Both the position numbers and the translations under genes were made by a program. The notes below the pieces were generated by a model. The model had not been told where the DNA came from. It did not search any database and worked only from the letters and a program-made list of their open reading frames with translations. 64,000 nucleotides of DNA from JBCBJX01 sp038522735. GTDB lineage: Bacteria; Pseudomonadota; Alphaproteobacteria; Caulobacterales; Parvularculaceae. Of this stretch, positions 52,433 through 61,733 are shown piece by piece. Every line of letters begins with the position of its first letter. Positions within the stretch are counted from its first letter, which is position 1. The stretch is taken from assembly GCA_038522735.1 (NCBI GenBank), contig JBCBJX010000005.1, positions 8,035-72,034 on the forward strand, written 5' to 3'.

Positions 52433-53710
52433 TTATCGGAAGTGCGCGTCGAGAAATTCGAGGAAAACCGGCCAGTCCTCTTCCGTCACGCCATGAGTTC
52501 CCGGACGGATCCAGAACGCGATGTCGTCGGCCGGCCGGAACTCGTCCAGCCGCTCCGCAGTCATCCCGCGCGAGCCGTAGAGCGCATACGCGGGGTTCGC
52601 GCCCTGCGCCGCCCGGAAGGCCCCGTTGGGATCGGACCAGACGTCCCGGCGGGCGTTGCCGAGGAGGATCGGCCGCGGCGCGATCAAGGCGAGCAACTGG
52701 TGCTGATCGATCTCCATCTCTTTCGTTCGCCCGCCGAACGCTCCGTAAGCCGGCGAAAACCAGTGCGGGTAGGACTTCGTGATCGATTTGACGCTTTCGC
52801 CGGGCTTCTTCCTGTTCAAGGACGCGCCGCCGGTGCCGGACTGATGAGAGAGAACGCCGTCGATCCGCTCGTCATAGGCTGCGGCGACGAGAGCCGACTT
52901 GCCGTAGCGCGAATGTCCGTAGGCGATTGTCGCATCATCGTCGAAGCGCGGATCGGCGTCGAGAAGATCGACCATCCGCGAGTGGACGAAAGCCCAGGCC
53001 CCGACCGCGCCCCAGCGATCCAGTTGGTCGTCGTCCCGACCCGATAGTCGGGAAAGAGCCGCGAGACCCGGCTCTCTTGCGTCGGGCGCGACTTCCGACG
53101 GGTAGAGAAGGATGAGGGCGTAGCCGCGACCGACGATCATTTCGACAGGCGGCTCCATGATGTAGCGTCCGAACACGAACAGGAAGATCCCCGGAATCTC
53201 GCCGGCGCCCTCCGGCCGTGGACCGCCGTCCGGCGCGGAGACGTCCATATCGGGTAGCGCGCTCGCCCGACTGGAAAAGCTCTGCTTCAGGATCGCCGGA
53301 TGCGGTCCGGGGCCCGGCGGCAGGATGATGTCGGCGAAGAAACGGGCCTCTTCGCGCTCGCCCGCCGCCGTCTCGACCGTGAACTCCACCGTCCACTCCT
53401 CAGCGACGACGCCGTCTCCGTAGACGGAGCCGTCGAGCGGGCGCACCGCCGACTTCCGCACGCCGACGAGCCTCGGCGCGGCCCCGTAGACGTCCCGCTC
53501 GAAGGCGCCGCGAAGCAAAGGAGCGCGGCGCTCCTCCCAGTCGGCGACGGACGCAACGGGCGCGTCGGCCGCGAACTCCGCCAGCACGTCCGGACGGGCC
53601 TCGGCGCCGCGCGGCGCAAGCGGCGCCCACGCGATGGTCAGGCGCACGCAGGAGCTGAGACAAACGGCGGTAAAAACGAGCGCTGCAAGGCGCGCGACGG
53701 AACGCGTCAT
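52433..53710 (-). CDS. Alpha/beta-hydrolase lipoprotein, glucuronoyl-esterase (CE15)-like
   Basis: A 425-residue predicted lipoprotein (LSSCVRL lipobox near residue 20). An alpha/beta hydrolase domain follows: the nucleophile elbow is YGHSRYGKSALVAAAYDERIDG (serine near residue 270), close to the G-C-S-R-N-G-K-G-A-L elbow of CE15 glucuronoyl esterases, and QSGTGGAS then follows as in CE15. The likely catalytic histidine is in RPGTHGVTEEDW. CE15 enzymes cleave esters between glucuronoxylan and lignin. A role on a uronic-acid polymer is plausible, not proven. ATG 53710 has GGAG upstream. Confidence 0.72.
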   Translation of the reverse strand: MTRSVARLAALVFTAVCLSSCVRLTIAWAPLAPRGAEARPDVLAEFAADAPVASVADWEERRAPLLRGAFERDVYGAAPRLVGVRKSAVRPLDGSVYGDGVVAEEWTVEFTVETAAGEREEARFFADIILPPGPGPHPAILKQSFSSRASALPDMDVSAPDGGPRPEGAGEIPGIFLFVFGRYIMEPPVEMIVGRGYALILLYPSEVAPDAREPGLAALSRLSGRDDDQLDRWGAVGAWAFVHSRMVDLLDADPRFDDDATIAYGHSRYGKSALVAAAYDERIDGVLSHQSGTGGASLNRKKPGESVKSITKSYPHWFSPAYGAFGGRTKEMEIDQHQLLALIAPRPILLGNARRDVWSDPNGAFRAAQGANPAYALYGSRGMTAERLDEFRPADDIAFWIRPGTHGVTEEDWPVFLEFLDAHFR

Positions 53711-53792
53711 CGATCTGATCTCCGGACCCCTCGCCCCGCCCTTAACACGCCCGGCGGCGGCTGGCGCCAGCCCCGCAGAGTTGTGAAGCCGC

Positions 53793-54503
53793 CTAGAGCC
53801 GCTCGAAGGCGAGATAGGCGGCGACCCGGCCCTCGCGTTCAGATTTCGCGCCATAGCGCGTCGTCGGCTGATCGACGGGACGCGTCCGCCAGTCTGCGGC
53901 GCGCCGCGCCGTCCACCGGAAGCCCGAATGCGCCAGGGCGTGCATCAGGGTCCACTCCACATAGCTCGGAATGTCCGATGCGACGCGCAGTACGCCGCCC
54001 GGCTTCAGCACCCGCGCCGCCGCGTCGAGAAACCAGCGCGACAGCAGCCGGCGCTTCCAGTGGCGGCGCTTCGGCCAAGGATCCGGGTGCAGAACATAAA
54101 GGCGATCGATCGAAGCGGGCGTGAGCGCTTCAAGAAGCGGGCGCGCGTCGCCGTAGTGGATGCGGATGTTCTGGAGACCCTCGTCTTCGATATGGGCGAG
54201 GAAGCGCGCGACGCCGTTCATGAAGGTTTCGGCGCCGAGCATCAGGACATCCGGGCGCGCAGCCGCAACGGACGCCAAATGCTCGCCGCCGCCGAAGCCG
54301 ATTTCGAGCCAGACTTCCGCCGCTTCAGGCGCGATGTCCGCCGGAACGACGGTCCCCGCCGCCGGGTCGGGCGCGGCCCATTTGGCGAGCGCCGCGTCGA
54401 GCAGCGCGATCTGGCGCGGTTTGACGTTCTTGTTGCGCTGGCGGCCGTAAAGGCGCGGGTCGTAGCCCGGCGCCTCGCTTTGCGGCCCCGCCTCGTCCGC
54501 CAA
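53793..54503 (-). CDS. trmB: tRNA (guanine-N7)-methyltransferase
   Basis: A 236-residue SAM methyltransferase that forms m7G46 in tRNA variable loops. WLEIGFGGGEHLA is the SAM motif, LMLGAETFMNGVARFL and the IDRLYVLHPDPWPKRRHWKRRLL block is diagnostic for TrmB, ending with PTTRYGAKSEREGR. It lies 4 bases downstream of metK, so the two are co-transcribed. Confidence 0.97.
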   Translation of the reverse strand: MADEAGPQSEAPGYDPRLYGRQRNKNVKPRQIALLDAALAKWAAPDPAAGTVVPADIAPEAAEVWLEIGFGGGEHLASVAAARPDVLMLGAETFMNGVARFLAHIEDEGLQNIRIHYGDARPLLEALTPASIDRLYVLHPDPWPKRRHWKRRLLSRWFLDAAARVLKPGGVLRVASDIPSYVEWTLMHALAHSGFRWTARRAADWRTRPVDQPTTRYGAKSEREGRVAAYLAFERL

Positions 54504-54507
54504 GTTC

Positions 54508-55665
54508 CTAAAGGGCGGACTTCAGGGCGTCGACGAGATCGGTCTTCTCCCAGGAGAAGCCGCCGTCGGCGTCCGGCGTCCGGCCGAAATGTCCGTAGGC
54601 GGCGGTCCGCTCATAGATCGGCTTGTTGAGGCCGAGATGCTCGCGGATGCCGCGTGGCGACAGGCGCATGACCTCGCGGATCGCGTATTCGAGTTTCTCC
54701 GGCGCGACCTCGCCCGTGCCGTAAGTATCGACGTAGACGGAAAGCGGCTCCGCGACGCCGATGGCGTAGGAAAGCTGGATCAGGCAGCGCTCGGCGAGGC
54801 CCGCCGCGACCACGTTCTTCGCCAGATAGCGCGAGGCGTAGGCGGCGGAGCGATCGACCTTCGTCGGGTCCTTGCCCGAGAACGCGCCGCCGCCATGGGG
54901 CGCCGCGCCGCCATAGGTGTCGACAATGATCTTGCGGCCGGTGAGGCCGGCGTCGCCGTCCGGGCCGCCGATGATGAAGCGGCCCGTCGGGTTTACGTGC
55001 CAGATCGTTTTATCGTCGATCCAGCCGTCCGGGATCGCGTCCCGCACATGCGGCTCGATCATCTCGCGGACCTCCGCCGACGACATGTCGACGAGGTGCT
55101 GGGTGGAGACGACGATGGTGTCGACCCTCTTAGGCCGGCCGTTTTCGTAAGCGACGGTGAGCTGGCTTTTTGCGTCCGGTCCGAGGCGGCGCTCGCCGCC
55201 ATGGCGGGCCTCCGCAAGGGCCTGGAGGACCCGGTGGGCGTAGTAGATCGGCGCCGGCATCAGCTCATCGGTCTCATTCGCCGCGTAGCCGAACATGATG
55301 CCCTGGTCGCCAGCGCCCTCGTCTTTCGCGCCTGCTGCGTCGACGCCGACGGCGATGTCGGCGGACTGTTCGTGAACGTAGCAATCGATCGAGCAGGTGT
55401 CCCAGTGGAAGCCTTTCTGCTCGTAGCCGATTTCTTTGATCGCGCGGCGGGCCGTCGCGATCATTTCGTCATGGGATGCGGGGCCACGGATCTCGCCGGC
55501 CAGGACGACTTTATTGGTCGTCGTCAGCGTCTCGACCGCAACGCGCGCCTCCGGCTCCTTCGCGAGCATCAGATCGACGATGGCGTCCGAAATGCGATCG
55601 GAAACCTTGTCCGGGTGCCCTTCGGAGACGCTTTCGGATGTGAAGAGATAGTCGCTGCGCTGCAT
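54508..55665 (-). CDS. metK: S-adenosylmethionine synthetase
   Basis: A 385-residue MetK that makes SAM from methionine and ATP. SVSEGHPDKVSDRISDAIVD, GAGDQGIMFGYAANE and GGGAFSGKDPTKVDRSAAY (P-loop-like) are the family signatures, in the usual positions and length. The inverted repeat at 55679-55694, 14 bases before the start codon, is the same as the one before ahcY, so SAM synthesis and SAH removal are probably co-regulated. Confidence 0.99.
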   Translation of the reverse strand: MQRSDYLFTSESVSEGHPDKVSDRISDAIVDLMLAKEPEARVAVETLTTTNKVVLAGEIRGPASHDEMIATARRAIKEIGYEQKGFHWDTCSIDCYVHEQSADIAVGVDAAGAKDEGAGDQGIMFGYAANETDELMPAPIYYAHRVLQALAEARHGGERRLGPDAKSQLTVAYENGRPKRVDTIVVSTQHLVDMSSAEVREMIEPHVRDAIPDGWIDDKTIWHVNPTGRFIIGGPDGDAGLTGRKIIVDTYGGAAPHGGGAFSGKDPTKVDRSAAYASRYLAKNVVAAGLAERCLIQLSYAIGVAEPLSVYVDTYGTGEVAPEKLEYAIREVMRLSPRGIREHLGLNKPIYERTAAYGHFGRTPDADGGFSWEKTDLVDALKSAL

Positions 55666-55678
55666 GTCGGACCTTCAT

Positions 55679-55694
55679 ATAAAGATTTCTTTAT
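55679..55694. promoter_or_regulatory. Inverted-repeat operator upstream of metK
   Basis: ATAAAGATTTCTTTAT: 7-base arms ATAAAGA/TCTTTAT around a 2-base centre, 14 bases before the metK start. It matches the core of the ahcY repeat at 7091-7110. Its closeness to the start codon suits a repressor that blocks transcription start or early elongation. Confidence 0.65.
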
Positions 55695-55740
55695 GCGGTC
55701 ATATCGACAGGCTGGCGCTTTGTCCAACGGCTCGCGGCGT

Positions 55741-56190
55741 TCAGGCGTCGGCGGCGCGCTTAGCGTCGGACTTGCCGGACTCCGCCGGATCAGAAAGCGC
55801 TTTGACGAGGTCGAGCACGCGGCGGCGCACGCCGGTGTCGCGGATGGCCGCGAAGGCCCGGCAGAGCTCCACGCCTTCCGCGCTTGTCATGAAGCGCGTC
55901 GTCTCGTCATGGGCGGCGTAGGCGCCGTCGGCCTCGGCGAAGCCGGACGCGGCGTCATCACCCGGCAGGTCGTCGAAGAAATACTGAACCGGCACGTCGA
56001 GAATGCGGGCGATATCGTAGAGCCGGCTTGCGCCGATGCGGTTCGCGCCCTTTTCGTATTTCTGCACCTGCTGGAACGTGAGGCCGAGGGCGTCGCCGAG
56101 TTTGTCCTGGCTGACGCCAAGCAGCATGCGACGCATGCGGACGCGCGCGCCCACATGGTGATCGACCGGGTTCGGCGATTTTTTTGTCAC
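55741..56190 (-). CDS. XRE-family helix-turn-helix regulator
   Basis: A 149-residue regulator with an N-terminal HTH: RVRMRRMLLGVSQDKLGDALGLTFQQVQKYEKGANRIGASRLYDIARIL. The C-terminal half is helical and ends basic-acidic (SGKSDAKRAADA). This HTH gene sits between lnt and metK in many alphaproteobacteria; its targets are not known to me. The GTG at 56190 (VTKKSPNPVDHHVG) has AAGG upstream and gives the family N terminus; the frame is open further upstream. Confidence 0.88.
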   Translation of the reverse strand: MTKKSPNPVDHHVGARVRMRRMLLGVSQDKLGDALGLTFQQVQKYEKGANRIGASRLYDIARILDVPVQYFFDDLPGDDAASGFAEADGAYAAHDETTRFMTSAEGVELCRAFAAIRDTGVRRRVLDLVKALSDPAESGKSDAKRAADA

Positions 56191-56273
56191 GATAGCGGCC
56201 TTGCTGCCGCCGCGTCCGTCTAAGCTGACGCAAAGGCGCGGATCGCGGCGAACTCCCCCCGCCAATACAATTT

Positions 56274-57914
56274 CTAGGACTTGAGAATACGCCGCGTCAA
56301 GGATTTCGCCGCGCGCGGCCATGCAAGGAGCGCGGCCGCCGAGAGGAACATCAGTGCGTATGCGGCGTCGCCGATACGCGCATAAAGCGTCTCCGGCGCG
56401 GCCTCAGGGAGCGCGCCCTCGCGCGCGTCCGCCTCATAGAGATCGATGCGGAAGCGGTACCGTCCGTACCCGTCAATCAACGCCGATACGCCGGTGTTGG
56501 CGGCCCGCGCCACCGGGAGCCCGCTTTCGACCGCCCGCAGGCGGGCCTGGTCGAGGTGCTGGCGCGGCCCGGAGGTGTCGCCGTACCAGCCGTCATTGGT
56601 GACGATCGCGATCCAGTTCGGGCGATCGCCCCGCGGATAGATCGACCCGGGGAAAATCGTCTCATAGCAGATGACAGGCGAGACGCGCACGCCCGCGATA
56701 TCGAGCGTCTTCGGCCCGTCGCCCGGATAAAGGCCCTCCGCGAACGGGGCGAGTTGCGAGAGCCCGACGGCGCGCAGGAGGCCTTCAAAGGGAAGGTACT
56801 CGCCGAACGGGACAAGGTGGTGCTTGTCGTAGACGCCGAGGATTTCTCCTGCGTCGGCGTCAAGGGCGGCGAAACCGTTCGTGTACCGCGTCCGCCCGTC
56901 GCGCTCGATCCTGCGGACGGAGCCGGCGAGCAGAACGGCGCCCTCGGGGAGCGCCTCGGAGACATAGGCCCGCGGCGACGGCTCGTCGGCGATCAAAGGC
57001 GCGGCGTTCTCGCCCCAGAGGACGAATGTGATGCGTTCGTCGGATCGCCCTCCCGAAAGCGCAAGATTTCGGTCGAGATTGCGCCAGTAGAATTCGGGAT
57101 CGATTTTCTCCCGCTGCGGAACGCTCGGCTGAACGACCCGCACTAGAACGTCGTCCCGGTCTGATGGCGGATGAACGACGAGGCGTAGGCCGCCGAGGGC
57201 GTAAAGCCCCGCGAGCCCGGCGAGGGCCGCTGCGACCGGGAGCGCCGCCCGCTGGGGAGAGGCTGCGTACACGGCGAGCGCCGGCAGGATCGAAAGGCCG
57301 ATCACGATGAAGCTGAGACCGTAGGGGCCGATGAAGGCGGCGAGTTGAATGGGCGCCGCGTGCGCCGCAAGGGCCTGCCCCACGAGGTTCCATGGAAGTC
57401 CGGTCAGAATGTGACCGCGCAGATACTCCGATGCGGAGACCGCGAGGGCGAGAGCGAGAGCCCGACGGCCGGCGCCGCCGGAGACCGCGGTCGCGGCGAG
57501 GCCCGCGCCCGCCATGAAAAGCCCGAGGAAGGCGGGCATGCCGAGGATCGCGATCGGCATCATCCAGGCGAATTCCTCCGCCTGCACCAGCATCGAGAAG
57601 GACATCCAGTAGGTCGAAACGATGAAATAGCCGAAGCCGAACGCCCAGCCGCGTAGGAACCCGGCGCGAAGCGGCTTCGGGCCGGACCGCGCACCGTCGA
57701 GCGTCCAGAGGAAGAGCGCGAACCCGACCGCGAGCCCCGGCCAGATGTAAAGGGGGGCGAAGGCGCTCGCCGCGACGGCGCCGGCGACGGCGTTCGCTGC
57801 GAGGGCCCGCCAACCGCTGAGCCGCGCCACAACTTCGCGCACCCGAACGAGGCGTGCGAACGCGGCGGAAAAGGCGCGCTTTACGCTCGCCCCGCCGTAG
57901 GCGACATCGCTCAC
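56274..57914 (-). CDS. lnt: Apolipoprotein N-acyltransferase
   Basis: A 546-residue inner-membrane enzyme that adds the third acyl chain to lipoproteins. The N-terminal half has about six to seven membrane segments; the periplasmic nitrilase-like half shows the Glu region (LWGENAAPL), the lysine in YDKHHLVPFGEYLPFEG and the catalytic cysteine at 416 (VICYETIFPG). A final membrane segment precedes the end. Overlaps the corC-like gene by 4 bases. The window encodes several lipoproteins that it would process. Confidence 0.97.
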   Translation of the reverse strand: MSDVAYGGASVKRAFSAAFARLVRVREVVARLSGWRALAANAVAGAVAASAFAPLYIWPGLAVGFALFLWTLDGARSGPKPLRAGFLRGWAFGFGYFIVSTYWMSFSMLVQAEEFAWMMPIAILGMPAFLGLFMAGAGLAATAVSGGAGRRALALALAVSASEYLRGHILTGLPWNLVGQALAAHAAPIQLAAFIGPYGLSFIVIGLSILPALAVYAASPQRAALPVAAALAGLAGLYALGGLRLVVHPPSDRDDVLVRVVQPSVPQREKIDPEFYWRNLDRNLALSGGRSDERITFVLWGENAAPLIADEPSPRAYVSEALPEGAVLLAGSVRRIERDGRTRYTNGFAALDADAGEILGVYDKHHLVPFGEYLPFEGLLRAVGLSQLAPFAEGLYPGDGPKTLDIAGVRVSPVICYETIFPGSIYPRGDRPNWIAIVTNDGWYGDTSGPRQHLDQARLRAVESGLPVARAANTGVSALIDGYGRYRFRIDLYEADAREGALPEAAPETLYARIGDAAYALMFLSAAALLAWPRAAKSLTRRILKS

Positions 57915-58807
57915 GCGCTCGGGCTCCCGGCCAGCGCCACTTCGGCGGGCGCTTTAGAGCGGCGGATACGGATCTTCCGGATGCGGCGCGGGTCGACGTC
58001 GGTCACTTCGAATTCCACGCCGACCGGGTGAGCGATTACTTCGCCGCGCAACGGGATGCGGCCGGCGAGGGTGAAGACGAGACCGCCGAGGGTGTCCACC
58101 TCGTCCTCATCCTCGATCGAAACGTCGATCCCCGTCGCCTCATGGAAATCATCGAGTTCGACCCGCGCATCGGCGTCCCAGCCGCCGGAGGGGCGCTCCG
58201 TCACCTGCGGGTCCTCCTCGTCATCGTGCTCGTCTTTGATTTCGCCGACGATCTCCTCGACGAGATCCTCGATCGTGACGAGGCCGTCGGTCCCGCCGTA
58301 CTCGTCGACGACGAGCGCCATATGGCAGCGGGCGGCCTGCATCCGCAAAAGAAGATCCGTAATCGACATGGAGGGCGGTGCGTAGAGGACACGGCGCGCG
58401 AGGCTCGCGAGGATCGGTGCGTCGGGCTTCGCCTCCACGGCTTCGGGGTCGGCCAAAAGTCCGATGACGTCTTTGATATGGACCATGCCGACAGGATCGT
58501 CGAGATCGCTGCGGTAGACAGGCAGTCGTGAATGCCCCGCATCGGAGAAGGCGCGGATGAGGGCCGGGAGCGGGGTCTCGATATCGACCGCCACGATGTC
58601 GGCGCGCGGGGCCATCACGTCCACAACGCGCTTCTGGTCGAAGGCGATCACGCGCTCGATCATCGCCCGCTTCGCTTCGGGCAAACCGCTTGCGACGCCG
58701 TCGCCGTTCTGGACGGCCTCGACGAGTTCGTCTTCGCCTTTCCTTTTGCGCGCCCAGGGCAAGCGGAACCCGCCGGAAGCGCCGTTCGGTTGGCCTGGCT
58801 CGCTCAT
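57911..58807 (-). CDS. corC: CBS-domain protein, CorC/HlyC family
   Basis: A 298-residue soluble member of the CorC/hemolysin C family. Two CBS domains (VMAPRADIVAVDIETPL..., then LLLRMQAARCHMALVVDEYGGTDGLVTIEDLVEEIVGEIKDEHDDEE) are followed by the CorC_HlyC domain to the end. It lacks the N-terminal DUF21 membrane domain, as CorC does. Linked to Mg/Co transport and to envelope processes; precise role unsettled. Four-base overlaps with ybeY and lnt show tight coupling. Confidence 0.93.
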   Translation of the reverse strand: MSEPGQPNGASGGFRLPWARKRKGEDELVEAVQNGDGVASGLPEAKRAMIERVIAFDQKRVVDVMAPRADIVAVDIETPLPALIRAFSDAGHSRLPVYRSDLDDPVGMVHIKDVIGLLADPEAVEAKPDAPILASLARRVLYAPPSMSITDLLLRMQAARCHMALVVDEYGGTDGLVTIEDLVEEIVGEIKDEHDDEEDPQVTERPSGGWDADARVELDDFHEATGIDVSIEDEDEVDTLGGLVFTLAGRIPLRGEVIAHPVGVEFEVTDVDPRRIRKIRIRRSKAPAEVALAGSPSA

Positions 58808-59316
58808 ATCGCGGCGTCCGCTGCAGCCGGCGGCTTGTCCGCATCAAGCGGGCCGTAGGGGTCGGCGATCCCGAGGCGGGCGAGAGCGCGCGTTTCAATC
58901 TTTTCCATTTCGGCCGCCTCCTCGTCGGCCTGATGGTCGTAACCTAGCAGATGCAAAAGCCCGTGGGCGAGCATGTGGGCGGCGTGGTCGCGAAGGGAAA
59001 CGTCCTTCTCGGCCGCTTCGCGTTCCACGGTTTCGAACGCGATCGCGACGTCTCCAAGGCCCGCCTCATGCGGACCGGGCCCGACTTCGGCGGGGAACGA
59101 CAGGACGTTTGTCGGCGCGTCTTTTCCGCGGAAGTCGCGGTTTAGCCTTTGCAGCACGGCATCGTCCGTGAAGAGAACGCACCAAGGCGCGAGCGCTTCG
59201 CCGGCTTCAGCGGCCACAGCCCTCTCCACCGCCGCGACGAGGCTCTGAAGGTCCGGGATCGCGGACCAGCGCTCGTCTTCCAAGAGCGGGTCGGCGTGAG
59301 GCTCGGGACCGCTCAT
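58804..59316 (-). CDS. ybeY: Endoribonuclease YbeY
   Basis: A 170-residue zinc-dependent enzyme for 16S rRNA 3' maturation and ribosome quality control. The zinc site HMLAHGLLHLLGYDHQ fits H-x3-H-x5-H, and VLFTDDAVLQRLNRDFRGKDAPTNVLSFP is the other family block. It overlaps both phoH and corC by 4 bases. Confidence 0.97.
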   Translation of the reverse strand: MSGPEPHADPLLEDERWSAIPDLQSLVAAVERAVAAEAGEALAPWCVLFTDDAVLQRLNRDFRGKDAPTNVLSFPAEVGPGPHEAGLGDVAIAFETVEREAAEKDVSLRDHAAHMLAHGLLHLLGYDHQADEEAAEMEKIETRALARLGIADPYGPLDADKPPAAADAAI

Positions 59317-60329
59317 TCGGTCGGCTTCATGTTGTCGACGACGGCGGCCGGCCCCTTGCGGAGCGCTTTTTCGCGGGCGTCGTAGGCGTCGACGATACGG
59401 GCGACCATCGGATGGCGGACGACGTCGGCCGCCGAAAACCGCGCGACAGAGACGCCGTTGAGCCCCGTCAGCAAGCCGAGGGCGTCCGCGAGGCCGGAGG
59501 TCTCCCGCGGCGGCAGGTCCGTCTGGGTCGGGTCGCCGGTGACCGCCATCCGCGAGCCTTCGCCGAGGCGCGTGAGGAACATCTTCATCTGGCCGACGGT
59601 CGCGTTCTGCGCCTCGTCCAGGATGACGAACGCGCGGGTGAACGTCCGCCCCCGCATGAAGGCGAGAGGCGCGACTTCTATGCGACCATCGAGCATCGCC
59701 TTGTTGAGGGGTTCCGCGTGCAGCATGTCGGCGAGGGCGTCGTAAAGCGGACGGAGATAGGGATCGACTTTCTCCTTCATGTCGCCAGGCAGGAAGCCGA
59801 TGCGCTCCCCCGCTTCCACCGCCGGCCGGCAGAGAACGAGCTTGTCGACCATCCGTTTCGTCAGCATGGAGACGGCCGCCGCGACGGCGAGATAGGTCTT
59901 GCCGGTGCCGGCGGGGCCGACGCCGAAGGTGAGATCGTTGGCTGCGAGGGCTTCGAGGTAGGCGCTCTGGGCCGCGGTGCGCGCCGTCACCACCCGCCTC
60001 GGCGTCTCCACCTGGCGGGCGCCCGTGTCGGCGCCGGCCTGCGCGAAGCGGACGGCGGCGTCGATGTCGGCGAGCTCGACGGGGAGGCCCTTCTCCAGGC
60101 GATCGTCGAGGGCGCGCAGGGCCTTCAGCGCAAGATCGCGCTCATAGCCGTCCCCTGTCACGGCGATGCGGTCGCCGCGGGGGCTCAGCGTCACCCCAAG
60201 GGCGTTTTCGATGCGCACGAGGGTCTGGTCCGACGGCCCGCAGAGATCGCGGGCGCGCGTCGAAGGGGACACCACCAGAATATCGGTGCGGACGGGGTCG
60301 TCGTCGGACGGCGCGGCGGCGATGCTCAA
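59313..60329 (-). CDS. phoH: PhoH-family ATPase
   Basis: A 338-residue PhoH-like P-loop ATPase. GPAGTGKTYLAVAAAV is Walker A near residue 140, and AFVILDEAQNATVGQMKMFLTRLGEGSRMAVTGDPTQ contains Walker B and the helicase-like continuation. An N-terminal KH-type region precedes it. It is linked with YbeY in RNA metabolism. Overlaps miaB and ybeY by 4 bases each. Confidence 0.95.
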   Translation of the reverse strand: MSIAAAPSDDDPVRTDILVVSPSTRARDLCGPSDQTLVRIENALGVTLSPRGDRIAVTGDGYERDLALKALRALDDRLEKGLPVELADIDAAVRFAQAGADTGARQVETPRRVVTARTAAQSAYLEALAANDLTFGVGPAGTGKTYLAVAAAVSMLTKRMVDKLVLCRPAVEAGERIGFLPGDMKEKVDPYLRPLYDALADMLHAEPLNKAMLDGRIEVAPLAFMRGRTFTRAFVILDEAQNATVGQMKMFLTRLGEGSRMAVTGDPTQTDLPPRETSGLADALGLLTGLNGVSVARFSAADVVRHPMVARIVDAYDAREKALRKGPAAVVDNMKPTE

Positions 60330-61693
60330 GCGGCGGTTGGGTCCTTTTTCGCCTGTAACAGACGGCCCGCGAGGCTGTTCGGTCCGGCCTCGAGGATCTC
60401 GATCTCTGCAATCGACCCCAACATAGTTTCCGGAGCCTCAACATGCACGCTTTGCAGATAAGGCGAGCGGCCGATGAGCTGACCGGCCTTGCGCCCCGGC
60501 TTCTCGAACAGCACCGGCAGGGTGCGGCCGATCTGGGCGGCGTTGAAAGCGTCTTTTTGCTCATTGAGCAGGGACTGCAAACGGGCGAGGCGGGCGTCCT
60601 TCACGTCTTCGGCCACCTGTTTCGCCATGGCGGCGCCGGGCGTTCCGGGGCGGCGGGAGTATTTGAAGGAGAAGCAGGAGGCGTAGTTGGTCGCCCGGAC
60701 GATCTCCATCGTCGCTTCGAATTCCTCGTCCGTTTCGCCGGGAAAGCCGACGATCATGTCGCCGGAGATCGCGATGTCGGGCCGCGCCGCCCGGACCCGC
60801 TCGATGATCGTCAGATAGCGTTCGGCCGTGTGGCCGCGGTTCATGGCTTTGAGGATTTTGTCCGAACCCGACTGAACCGGCAGGTGAAGATAGGGCATCA
60901 GCTTCGGCTCGGTCCCGAAGGCGTCGATCAGCGCGTCGTCCATGTCGCGCGGATGGGAGGTCGTAAATCGGATGCGGTCGAGGCCGTCGATCTTCGCAAG
61001 GTGCGAAACAAGCTCGCCGAGGCCGAAGGCGTCCGCACCGGAGCCGGCGGGCGCCGCGCCCCGATAGGCGTTGACGTTCTGGCCGAGGAGCGTCGCCTCG
61101 CTCACCCCCTGGGCGACGAGGCCGCGCACTTCCGCCGTCACCGCGTCGACGGGCCGGGAGACCTCGGGGCCCCGCGTATAGGGGACGACACAGAAGGTGC
61201 AGAATTTATCGCAGCCCTCCTGAATGGTGATGAAGGCCGCCGGCCCGTCCGCCCGGCGATCGACGGAGAGGCGGTCGAACTTCTCCTCGACGTCGAACTC
61301 GGTCTCCAGCGCCTTTCCTTCGGCCCGGTGAGCGCGGGCGATGAGTTCCGGGAGCTTGTGATAGCTCTGGGGGCCGACGACCAGGTCCACGACCGGCGCG
61401 CGGGCCTGGATCTCCGCGCCTTCGGCCTGGGCGACGCAGCCGGCGACGGCGACTTTCATCTCCCCGCCCGCGGCTTCCGCCTTGTCCTTCAGGATGCGTA
61501 GCCGCCCGAGTTCCGAATAGACCTTCTCCGCGGCTTTCTCGCGGATATGACAGGTATTGAGAACGACGAGATCGGCCCCCTCCGCAGCGTCCACGACCTC
61601 GTAGCCGAGCGGCGCCAAGAGCCCGGCCATCCGCTCGGAATCATAGACGTTCATCTGGCACCCGTAGGTGCGGATATGGAGGCGCTTGGTCAT
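60326..61693 (-). CDS. miaB: tRNA-2-methylthio-N6-dimethylallyladenosine synthase
   Basis: A 455-residue radical-SAM methylthiotransferase that adds the 2-methylthio group to i6A37 in tRNAs. The N-terminal UPF0004 domain has YGCQMNVYDSERM and its three cysteines for the second cluster; the radical-SAM cysteines are in EGCDKFCTFCVVPYTRG (C-x3-C-x2-C); a C-terminal TRAM domain ends the protein. First gene of the miaB-phoH-ybeY-corC-lnt chain, all with 4-base overlaps. Confidence 0.98.
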   Translation of the reverse strand: MTKRLHIRTYGCQMNVYDSERMAGLLAPLGYEVVDAAEGADLVVLNTCHIREKAAEKVYSELGRLRILKDKAEAAGGEMKVAVAGCVAQAEGAEIQARAPVVDLVVGPQSYHKLPELIARAHRAEGKALETEFDVEEKFDRLSVDRRADGPAAFITIQEGCDKFCTFCVVPYTRGPEVSRPVDAVTAEVRGLVAQGVSEATLLGQNVNAYRGAAPAGSGADAFGLGELVSHLAKIDGLDRIRFTTSHPRDMDDALIDAFGTEPKLMPYLHLPVQSGSDKILKAMNRGHTAERYLTIIERVRAARPDIAISGDMIVGFPGETDEEFEATMEIVRATNYASCFSFKYSRRPGTPGAAMAKQVAEDVKDARLARLQSLLNEQKDAFNAAQIGRTLPVLFEKPGRKAGQLIGRSPYLQSVHVEAPETMLGSIAEIEILEAGPNSLAGRLLQAKKDPTAA

Positions 61694-61733
61694 CGACTGG
61701 GCGGTGTGCGGGATGAGCGTGAAGAACGCAAGG

